A stretch of DNA of 12,305 bases. Source: Eubacteriales bacterium (GTDB lineage Bacteria; Bacillota_A; Clostridia; Christensenellales; Aristaeellaceae). Shown here one piece after another: positions 6,371 through 12,305 of the stretch. The stretch spans positions 1-12,305 of the forward strand of contig JAUMYC010000034.1 of assembly GCA_030528845.1 (NCBI GenBank), written 5' to 3'. Both the position numbers and the translations under genes were made by a program. The first letter of the stretch is position 1, and each line of letters opens with the position of its first letter. A model generated the notes under the pieces. The model was not told the DNA's origin, made no database searches, and saw only the letters and a list, made by a program, of their open reading frames with translations.

Positions 6371-7436
6371 CGCGCTCAGGCTCCTTTCCGCGGCGCTCCT
6401 TGCCGCGCTCTCCCTCCCGCTGATGGGCTCGACGCTGATCGACCCGGACACGATCAAGACCAAGGAGACCGAATACGCCACCGCGCAGGTCTTCACCGGC
6501 GATCTCGTCCGGGAGATGACCGCCGCCGCCGGCACCTACATGCCCACCTACGTCGACATCCGCTGCGAGGTGCGCAACGCGCGCGTCGCGCAGATCGAAA
6601 ATTTCCGCTCGCATGAGATCGAACAGGGCATGCATCTGGGCGTGCTGCGCTCCGAGAGCAGCCGCGCGGATCTCTCTCAGGCCGAGCTGACGCTCGCGCG
6701 CGCCAAGGAAGACTATGCGCTTGGGGTCGAGCAGCGCGAGGAGGAGATCCTCCGCCGGCAGGCCGCCGCGCAGCAGAATGCGGACGCCGCCGCCCGGGAG
6801 ATCGAACTGCTGGAGATCCAAAGGCTCGAGCTGAGCCTTGAGGACTATCGGCTGCGTCAGGAAAGATCGATCGCCGATATGGAAGAGCGGCTGCAGGAGC
6901 TGCGCGAGCAGCTCGAGGACGTGGAAGTCGTCGCGCCGGTCTCGGGCAGAGTCTCCTATTTCTCTTATGTCTCCGAGGGCGAAAGCGTGCCCTATAACTC
7001 CGTCATCCTCACCTTGCAGACCGACGACCCCACCCTCATCCGCATCGAGGATGAGCACGGCAGCTGGCGCTACGGTATGGAATGCACCGTGGAATACGGC
7101 ACGCGCACCAACAAAAAAACCGTCCCCGGGCGCGTCGTCTCGGCCGATAACGTGCTCGGCCTCACTGAGGGCACGGGCTATGCCTATGTGCAGCTCGAAG
7201 AGCCCGTAGACCCGGAGGAGCTCACGCAGATCACCGTCCGCGGCGAGCAGTTCCGCGTGAACGGCGTGCTGCTCATCCCCAAAAAGGCGGCGCATCTCTC
7301 CCGCGGGCAGCAGCTGGTCTCCATTCTGGAGGACGACTCCATCGCCAACCGCTATGTACGCACGGCGCTGGACAACACGGACTACACATGGGTGCTGCAG
7401 GGGCTGAGCGAAGGCCAGACCCTCATTCTGGACTGA
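6357..7436 (+). CDS. HlyD/MacA-like extracytoplasmic adaptor, copy 3 (divergent)
   Basis: A 359-residue protein starting at ATG 6357, overlapping the previous gene by 14 nt. Residues ~6-27 are a hydrophobic signal sequence or anchor with no cysteine, so it is not a lipoprotein. The first lipoyl half (~62-98, EVRNARVAQI then IEQGMHLGVL) is only loosely recognisable and lacks the usual G-V and GD-V core. The coiled coil at ~103-188 is strong (SQAELTLARAKEDY, DMEERLQELREQLEDVE). The second lipoyl half ~190-222 is clear (VVAPVSGRVSYF, VSEGESVPYNSVILTL), followed by a barrel region ~223-303 and a membrane-proximal domain ending GLSEGQTLILD, nearly the same ending as the first adaptor. It is the most diverged of the three. 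It sits 54 nt before the permease gene. It could be a structural subunit of a mixed ring, or a version specialised for a different contact with the permease. Confidence 0.78.
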   Translation: MSRNNALRLLSAALLAALSLPLMGSTLIDPDTIKTKETEYATAQVFTGDLVREMTAAAGTYMPTYVDIRCEVRNARVAQIENFRSHEIEQGMHLGVLRSESSRADLSQAELTLARAKEDYALGVEQREEEILRRQAAAQQNADAAAREIELLEIQRLELSLEDYRLRQERSIADMEERLQELREQLEDVEVVAPVSGRVSYFSYVSEGESVPYNSVILTLQTDDPTLIRIEDEHGSWRYGMECTVEYGTRTNKKTVPGRVVSADNVLGLTEGTGYAYVQLEEPVDPEELTQITVRGEQFRVNGVLLIPKKAAHLSRGQQLVSILEDDSIANRYVRTALDNTDYTWVLQGLSEGQTLILD

Positions 7437-7490
7437 ACCGGCCCTTTGCGCCGCGGTCTATAGATCACAAAGAGAAACGGAGCGATCGAT

Positions 7491-10310
7491 TTGCTTCAAT
7501 TTGTTCTGCGCAAGCTCTTGCACAAGCGCTGGATGGCCCTGTGTCTGCTCATCGGCAATATCCTGCTGGTCTCTATTTCCAGCTGTAACCCGATGTACAC
7601 CGAGGCCGTGCTGCAGCGCATGCTCATGTCCAATATGAACGACTATATCTCCGAGACGAACCGCTACCCCGGCACGATCACGCTGACCGGCACGGCCAAC
7701 AAGCGCAACGACGAGGTCGCCAATCTGGACAAATTCCTCGCCACGCGCGATCTTGCGGCCGACCTGCCGGAAATGATGGGCGTGGAGGCGGTCGAGGAGA
7801 TCACCCACTATTACGTCGACGCCGTGCGCCTTGTGCCGGACGTCCCGCGCAGGGAAAACGACATGAAGGCGACCGCTCTGGGCTTTCTCACCGACATGCC
7901 CGAGCATATCGAGCTGATCGCCGGGCGCTGCTTTGCGCCGGGCATCAACGAAAACGGCTGCTATGAGCTCATCATCAGCCAGAGCGCCATGGCAGATCTC
8001 GACCTTCTGCTGGGCGAGCGCTTCACGGCCTATGCGCACACCGGCCCGCAGGGCGAGCCGCTGCGCTTTGAGATCGTGGGCGTCTATACCTTCTCCTCTG
8101 CCGAGGATGTATACTGGGTGCGCACGCCCACCAGCTACCGCAACGAATGCTTCCTCTCGGAGGAGGATTTCCGCTATCTCTTCGGCGACATGGACGCCCT
8201 GCGCTACAGCCTGACCGGCTATTGGTATTCCATCCTCGATTACGAGCAGATGCGCGGGGAAAACGTGGCCGCGATGAACGAGACGAGGCTGGCCGTGCGG
8301 GAGCAGTTCGACATCACCGGCTATCGCTATTATGACAACTTCGGCGAGATCTTCGAGGATTACCTCGTCAAGGCCGAAAAGGTGAACGTGACGCTGCTGG
8401 TGCTGCAGGTGCCCATCTTCGTTCTGCTGGCCTCGTTCATCTTCATGGTCTCCCGGCAGATGCTGGAAATGGAGCAGAGCGAGATCTCCATCCTCAAGAG
8501 CCGCGGCGCGGGCAAGGGCCAGATCATCGGCGTGTATCTGCTGCAGAGCACGCTGCTGGCGCTGGTCGGCTTCGGCGTCGGCATCCCCACGGGCATGTGG
8601 CTGTGTCAGGTGCTCGGCTCGGCAAACGCCTTTTTGGAATTCGTCTCCCGGCGTGCGCTGGACGTGCAGCTCGACGCGCAGGCGCTGCTCATGGGCGCGC
8701 TGGCGGCCCTCTTCTCCGTGGCCACGATGGTGCTGCCCGTGCTGCGCTTTTCCAACGTGAGCATCGTGAACCAAAAGCAGCAGAAGCACCGCCGTTCCGA
8801 CGCGCCCATGTGGCAAAAGCTCTATCTGGACTTCATCCTGCTGGGCGTCGCGCTCTACGGGCTGTATTCCTTTAACGGGCAGAAGGATATCCTCGCGCAG
8901 AGAGTGGCCGACGGCGCTTCGCTCGACCCGCTGCTCTTCCTGTGCTCTTCGCTGTTCATCCTCGGCGCGGGCCTTGTGGCCGTGCGCGTCGTGCCCATGC
9001 TGGTCTGGCTCATCTTCAGCGCCTTCAAGGGCGCATGGAGCCCGGCGATGTACGCCTCCTTCCTGCGCGTGCTGCGCACGAAAAAAAGCCAGGGCTTTAT
9101 CATGGTCTTCCTCGTGATGACCATCGCCCTGGGCATGTTCAACGCACAGGCGGCGCGCACCATCAACGGCAACGAGGAGGATCGCATCCGCTATCTTTCC
9201 GGCGCGGATATCGTCCTGCGCGAGGAATGGGAGGATAATTCCGAGCAGGCGGGCGACAGCTCCACCGGCGTGATGTACGAGGAGCCGGATTTTGACCGCT
9301 ACACAACGCTCGAAGGCGTCGCAAGCGCGACAAAGGTGCTCTATAACGACAGCGGCATCATCTCCGCCGGCTCCGGCGGACAGACCCTCAAGGGCGTGCA
9401 CATCATGGGCATCCACACCAAGGAATTCGGCGAGACCATCCGCTTCAAGGACGGTCTGCTGCCCCATCACATCAACGAATATCTCAACGCCATCTCCCAA
9501 AACACCAACGCCGTGCTCGTCTCGAAGAATTTCGCCGACAATCTGGGCTATAAGCTCGGCGACGTCATCAACTACAAATGCGAGCTGGGCAACACCGTGC
9601 GCGGCGTGATCTACGGCTTCGTGGAATACTGGCCCACCTACAACGCCGTGACCACCCAGATCGGCACGGACGGCCGCTCCTCCGAGGTAAATCAGTATCT
9701 GATCGTGGCGCATCTTTCCACGCTGCAGGCCAAATGGGGCGTCACGCCCTATGAAGTGTGGATCCGCGCCGAGGACGGCACCCGCTTCTTCCACGACTTC
9801 GTGCAGGAGCAGGAGATCTCCTATTATTCCCTGCGCGATACCTCGCAGCAGCTGGTCGAACTCAAGAACGACCCGATCTTCCAGGGCACCAACGGCATCT
9901 TCACCGTCGGCTTCATCGTGGTGCTTCTGCTGTGCACGGTCGGCTTCCTGATCTACTGGATCCTCTCGATCCAGTCCCGCTCGCTGCAGTTCGGCATCTT
10001 CCGCGCAATGGGCATGTCCCTGCGCGAGATCATCAGCATGCTGCTCAACGAGCAGGTGTTCATCTCCGGCATGTCCATCGCCACGGGCGCGCTCGTGGGG
10101 CAGCTGGCCTCGCGGCTCTTCATCCCGCTGATCCAGATCTCCTATGCCCCTGCGGACGAGGTGATCCCGCTCTCTGTCATCAGCGACAGCGCGGATACCC
10201 TGCGCCTCTTCGGCGTGGTCGGCGTCGTGATGCTGCTCTGCCTGCTCATTCTGGGCGTGCTCATCTCCCGCATCAAGATCGCACAGGCGCTCAAGCTGGG
10301 CGAAGATTGA
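7491..10310 (+). CDS. ABC transporter permease, double FtsX/MacB type, ten predicted helices
   Basis: A 939-residue integral membrane protein. It starts at TTG 7491 (GGAG at 7479-7482; an upstream TAG at 7461 excludes a longer form). Predicted layout: helix 1 ~14-32; extracytoplasmic domain 1 ~33-298; helices 2-4 ~299-320, 345-375, 397-418; two linking helices ~444-462 and 479-510; helix 7 ~535-556; extracytoplasmic domain 2 ~557-800; helices 8-10 ~801-826, 852-880, 905-926. Each half has the FtsX-type cytoplasmic coupling segment after its first post-domain helix (QSEISILKSRGAGKGQIIG; QFGIFRAMGMSLREIISML). This 4+2+4 arrangement makes one chain equivalent to a MacB or LolC/E dimer (YbbP-like layout). 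It lies between three adaptors and two ATPases. Such permeases move substrate on the outer face by mechanotransmission and do not carry it through a cytoplasmic pore. The substrate is not shown by the sequence. Confidence 0.9.
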   Translation: MLQFVLRKLLHKRWMALCLLIGNILLVSISSCNPMYTEAVLQRMLMSNMNDYISETNRYPGTITLTGTANKRNDEVANLDKFLATRDLAADLPEMMGVEAVEEITHYYVDAVRLVPDVPRRENDMKATALGFLTDMPEHIELIAGRCFAPGINENGCYELIISQSAMADLDLLLGERFTAYAHTGPQGEPLRFEIVGVYTFSSAEDVYWVRTPTSYRNECFLSEEDFRYLFGDMDALRYSLTGYWYSILDYEQMRGENVAAMNETRLAVREQFDITGYRYYDNFGEIFEDYLVKAEKVNVTLLVLQVPIFVLLASFIFMVSRQMLEMEQSEISILKSRGAGKGQIIGVYLLQSTLLALVGFGVGIPTGMWLCQVLGSANAFLEFVSRRALDVQLDAQALLMGALAALFSVATMVLPVLRFSNVSIVNQKQQKHRRSDAPMWQKLYLDFILLGVALYGLYSFNGQKDILAQRVADGASLDPLLFLCSSLFILGAGLVAVRVVPMLVWLIFSAFKGAWSPAMYASFLRVLRTKKSQGFIMVFLVMTIALGMFNAQAARTINGNEEDRIRYLSGADIVLREEWEDNSEQAGDSSTGVMYEEPDFDRYTTLEGVASATKVLYNDSGIISAGSGGQTLKGVHIMGIHTKEFGETIRFKDGLLPHHINEYLNAISQNTNAVLVSKNFADNLGYKLGDVINYKCELGNTVRGVIYGFVEYWPTYNAVTTQIGTDGRSSEVNQYLIVAHLSTLQAKWGVTPYEVWIRAEDGTRFFHDFVQEQEISYYSLRDTSQQLVELKNDPIFQGTNGIFTVGFIVVLLLCTVGFLIYWILSIQSRSLQFGIFRAMGMSLREIISMLLNEQVFISGMSIATGALVGQLASRLFIPLIQISYAPADEVIPLSVISDSADTLRLFGVVGVVMLLCLLILGVLISRIKIAQALKLGED

Positions 10311-10330
10311 CGAAAAGGAGCGCAAGAAAA

Positions 10331-10999
10331 ATGCTCAAAACGCAAGATGTAACGAGAAAATTCCCCGTCGCCGGCGGGCCGGGCTTCATGGCGCTCAAGG
10401 GCGTGAGCATCCACGCGCCCAAGGGGCAGCTCACGATCCTGCGCGGCAGGAGCGGCTCGGGCAAGACGACCTTGATGAACATCCTCGGCGCGCTGGACCA
10501 GCCCACGAGCGGCGCGGTGCTCTTCGACGGGCGCAACATCGTCAAAATGGACGAGCGCGCCCGCACGCAGCTGCGCCGCAGAGAGATCGGTTTCGTCTTT
10601 CAGTCCGTCGCCCTCATCCCCATGCTTTCCGCCTATGAAAACGTGGAATACGCGCTGCGCCTCTCCCGTTATAAGGGCGACCGCAAGGAGCGCGTGACCG
10701 AATGCATGCGCATGGTCGGTCTGGAAAAGCGCATGCACCACATGCCGCAGGAGCTCTCCGGCGGCGAACAGCAGCGCGTGGCCATCGCGCGCGCCATCGC
10801 CCACAAGCCCAAGGTCATCTTTGCAGACGAGCCCACGGCCGAGCTCGACACCGGCACAGGCCTGCAGGTCATGCGCATCTTCAAGGAGCTCTGCGCGGCG
10901 GAGGGCATCACCGTGGTCATGACCACGCACGACACCGGCCTGATGGAGCTGGGCGACGTGGTATATCATTTGGAGGACGGTGCGATCATCAATGGCTGA
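10331..10999 (+). CDS. ABC transporter ATP-binding protein 1 (MacB/LolD type)
   Basis: A 222-residue cytoplasmic nucleotide-binding subunit of standard length. Motifs: Walker [10 protein letters not shown] (39-47, K45), Q-loop Q91 ([18 protein letters not shown], typical of the MacB/LolD/FtsE family), signature LSGGEQQRV (142-150), Walker B VIFADEP with catalytic E167, D-loop ELD, and switch H200 (TTHD). All catalytic residues are intact. AAAAGGAG (10313-10320) is 10 nt before ATG 10331, and the gene starts 20 nt after the permease stop. The frame is open far upstream, but that is out-of-frame permease sequence. The ATPase ends [15 protein letters not shown] and overlaps the second ATPase by 8 nt. 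It presumably binds one half of the fused permease. Confidence 0.95.
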   Translation: MLKTQDVTRKFPVAGGPGFMALKGVSIHAPKGQLTILRGRSGSGKTTLMNILGALDQPTSGAVLFDGRNIVKMDERARTQLRRREIGFVFQSVALIPMLSAYENVEYALRLSRYKGDRKERVTECMRMVGLEKRMHHMPQELSGGEQQRVAIARAIAHKPKVIFADEPTAELDTGTGLQVMRIFKELCAAEGITVVMTTHDTGLMELGDVVYHLEDGAIING

Positions 11000-11891
11000 G
11001 CCGATCATTCAGTGCGAAAACCTGGTTAAGATCTACAAGACAAAGGATATCGAAGTGCTGGCGCTGCAGGGGCTGGAGCTCACCGTGGAACAGGGCGAGT
11101 TGATGGCCATCATCGGCAATTCCGGCTCCGGCAAGAGCACCTTTCTGAACATGATCGGCGGGCTAGACAGGCCCAGCGCGGGCAGGCTGATCGTGGACGG
11201 GAAGGACCTGTTCAAGCTGACGGACAAGCAGCTGGTGGAATACAAGCGCGACACGGTCGGCTTCGTCTGGCAGAACAACGCGCGCAACCTGCTGCCGTGG
11301 CTCACAGCATGGCAGAACGTGCAGACGCCCATGCTCTTTGGCAGCGCAAGCAAGAAAAAGGCGCGCGCCTTTGAGCTGCTCGAGCTCGTCGGCCTGCGCC
11401 ACAGGGCCAACAGCCGCCTCAGCCAGCTCTCCGGCGGCGAACAGCAGCGCGTGGCCATCGCCATCGCTCTGGCCAACGATCCCAAGCTCCTGCTCGCCGA
11501 CGAGCCCACCGGCTCGGTCGACGTGGCCACGTCGGACTACATTCTGGACATGTTCCGGCGGCTGAACAAGGAGCTGGGGCTGACCATCGTCATCGTCACG
11601 CACGACCGCATGCTCAGCGCGAAGGTGAACCGCGTCGTCTCCATCCGCGACGGCAAGACCTCCTCCGAACGCATCATGAAACAGAGCTATCTGGAGCAGT
11701 ACGAATCGCTGGGCAAGCTCGCCCTCGAGGGCGCTGCCGAGACGCAGGAGGAATTCGCCGTGCTCGACCGCGCGGGACGGCTGCAGATCCCGCCGGAGCT
11801 GCTGCAGAAGGCCGGCATCACCGGCAACAAAGTGCGGCTGGACTATGCCGACGGCCGCATCACCCTCGGAAAGCCCGGAACCGAAGAATAA
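10992..11891 (+). CDS. ABC transporter ATP-binding protein 2 with AbrB-like C-terminal domain
   Basis: A 299-residue protein. Residues 1-222 are a complete nucleotide-binding domain: Walker [10 protein letters not shown] (42-50, K48), Q-loop Q94 in the distinctive [20 protein letters not shown], signature LSGGEQQRV (146-154), Walker B LLLADEP with E171, and switch H204 (VTHD). About 75 extra residues follow: a linker (~223-252), then ~253-292 reading [38 protein letters not shown]. This matches the AbrB/SpoVT/MazE swapped-hairpin pattern (D-x-x-GR-x-x-IP-x-E-L, a G-x-x-GNKV turn, then a closing strand). I recall similar tails on ABC ATPases of other bacteria but cannot check here. ATG 10992 is chosen because the protein then begins like family members. 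A GTG at 10980 is possible but lies only 3 nt after GGAGG. The 8-nt overlap with ATPase 1 suggests coupling. It is the last gene before a strong terminator. Confidence 0.93.
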   Translation: MAEPIIQCENLVKIYKTKDIEVLALQGLELTVEQGELMAIIGNSGSGKSTFLNMIGGLDRPSAGRLIVDGKDLFKLTDKQLVEYKRDTVGFVWQNNARNLLPWLTAWQNVQTPMLFGSASKKKARAFELLELVGLRHRANSRLSQLSGGEQQRVAIAIALANDPKLLLADEPTGSVDVATSDYILDMFRRLNKELGLTIVIVTHDRMLSAKVNRVVSIRDGKTSSERIMKQSYLEQYESLGKLALEGAAETQEEFAVLDRAGRLQIPPELLQKAGITGNKVRLDYADGRITLGKPGTEE

Positions 11892-11901
11892 GCACCCATG
11901 C

Positions 11902-11945
11902 AAAAGAGCCCCGCTTCTTCAGGCGAAGAAGCGGGGCTCTTTTTT
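11902..11945. terminator. Strong, probably bidirectional terminator between convergent genes
   Basis: A 19-bp perfect stem: 11902-11920 pairs with 11925-11943 around the 4-nt loop AGGC. The core is GAGCCCCGCTTCTTC, flanked by A's on the left and T's on the right (11940-11945). It ends the ABC operon 10 nt after its stop. Read from the minus strand, the stem ends in TTTT before a G, so it can also serve the convergent peptidase gene, though probably less efficiently. Confidence 0.93.
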
Positions 11946-11988
11946 CTCAAGCAGGAAAAGACGGGATCATTTGACAGCAAAAGCCGGA

Positions 11989-12305
11989 TCAGACGAGGCG
12001 GTCTAGCAGGATCACGGCGACGGCCATGAGCTTGAGCGCTTCGAAGATATTGGGCAGGTAAGTGTGCTCGTTGGGCTGATGCGCGCCGCCCTGTCCCGGG
12101 GCAAATTCCATGCGCTGGCCCCTGTCCGGGAAGCCCGCGCCGAAGGTGATGGCGTTGGGCACGGCGCGGGAATAGGTGCCGCCGCCCATGGTGTAGGGCT
12201 CGGCATCCAGCCCGGCGTATTCCTTGCAGACGCGGCGCAGCAGCTCGATGCGCGGGTCGTCCTTGGGGATGTAATAGGGCTTTTCCATGATCAGCTCGTC
12301 CACCG
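11989..12305 (-). CDS. M20-family dipeptidase (PepV-like), C-terminal end only
   Basis: The minus-strand frame is open to the window edge and stops with TGA at 11991-11989. The 104 visible codons are the C-terminus of a protein normally ~450-470 residues long. Diagnostic is YTMGGGTYSRAVPNAITFGAGFP, the conserved C-terminal segment of PepV/Sapep-type zinc dipeptidases, then GGAHQPNEHTYLPNIFEALKLMAVAVILL. The His in AHQPNE is the probable last metal ligand, and the final helix packs on the catalytic domain. The GTG at the window edge is an internal Val codon, not a start. These enzymes are cytoplasmic and cleave dipeptides from peptide catabolism. It is convergent with the ABC operon, with a shared terminator between them. 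Family assignment is firm; the exact substrate is not decidable from this fragment. Confidence 0.85.
   Translation of the reverse strand, partial: VDELIMEKPYYIPKDDPRIELLRRVCKEYAGLDAEPYTMGGGTYSRAVPNAITFGAGFPDRGQRMEFAPGQGGAHQPNEHTYLPNIFEALKLMAVAVILLDRLV

Noticed and set aside
7437..7490. Possible promoter (TATAGA at 7459-7464) before the permease
   Set aside because: The only -35-like element (TTGCGC) is 7 nt away, far too close. The gap is short and best read as an internal operon spacer.
7458..10325. A 955-codon open frame on the minus strand, opposite the permease
   Set aside because: It mirrors the permease gene and arises from strong GC-biased codon use. Its translation is His/Asp/Ala/Gln-rich low-complexity sequence with no recognisable domain, while the plus strand has clear FtsX features. 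The same holds for long minus-strand frames at 1240-2589, 2508-4037, 4081-5295, 5237-6535 and 6360-7295.
10980..10991. GTG 10980 as the start of ATPase 2
   Set aside because: It lies only 3 nt after GGAGG and adds four residues not typical of the family. ATG 10992 with translational coupling is preferred, though not proven.
1..12305. CRISPR arrays, tRNA/rRNA genes, insertion sequences, phage or toxin-antitoxin modules
   Set aside because: No regularly spaced repeats, cloverleaf sequences, transposase motifs or terminal inverted repeats were seen. The MazE/AbrB-like segment at the end of ATPase 2 is a fused tail, not a separate antitoxin gene.

Overview
The window is a GC-rich (roughly 60% or more by eye), densely coded stretch of bacterial chromosome. 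Strong AAAGGAG-type ribosome binding sites, frequent TTG starts, MutS2 and PepT, and a MacA/YknX-like adaptor set with no outer-membrane channel gene in view suggest a high-GC member of the Bacillota (Clostridia-like, perhaps gut-associated). That placement is inferred from gene content only. There are no RNA genes, CRISPR arrays, insertion sequences or phage genes that I can support.

Layout. (1) 1-459: the 3' end of mutS2, with the C-terminal Smr domain. (2) 460-537: a short gap with two back-to-back hairpins. (3) 538-3932: a tight three-gene unit made of an OmpR-family response regulator, a membrane sensor histidine kinase (TTG start) and aminotripeptidase pepT, which overlaps the kinase stop by ATGA. 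A textbook intrinsic terminator (3948-3982) closes it. (4) 3983-4161: an AT-rich intergenic region with a probable extended -10 promoter and a short direct repeat. (5) 4162-11891: a six-gene same-strand unit of three successive, different HlyD/MacA-like extracytoplasmic adaptors, one 939-residue ten-helix double-FtsX permease, and two MacB/LolD-type ABC ATPases. The second ATPase carries a C-terminal tail that looks like an AbrB/SpoVT swapped-hairpin domain. (6) 11902-11945: a very strong, probably bidirectional terminator. (7) 11989-12305, minus strand: the C-terminal end of an M20-family dipeptidase, convergent with the transporter operon.

How the parts may work together. The ABC genes encode everything needed for a MacAB/YknWXYZ-like mechanotransmission exporter: envelope adaptors, a pseudo-dimeric permease with two extracytoplasmic domains, and two catalytically intact ATPases. 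The two-component system just upstream may sense an envelope stress or a peptide and control the transporter, but the sequence does not prove this. Two M20 peptidases flank the transporter, which would fit a peptide substrate; that is speculation from context. The most interesting element is the transporter itself: three non-identical adaptors for one permease, plus an ATPase with an AbrB-like tail.
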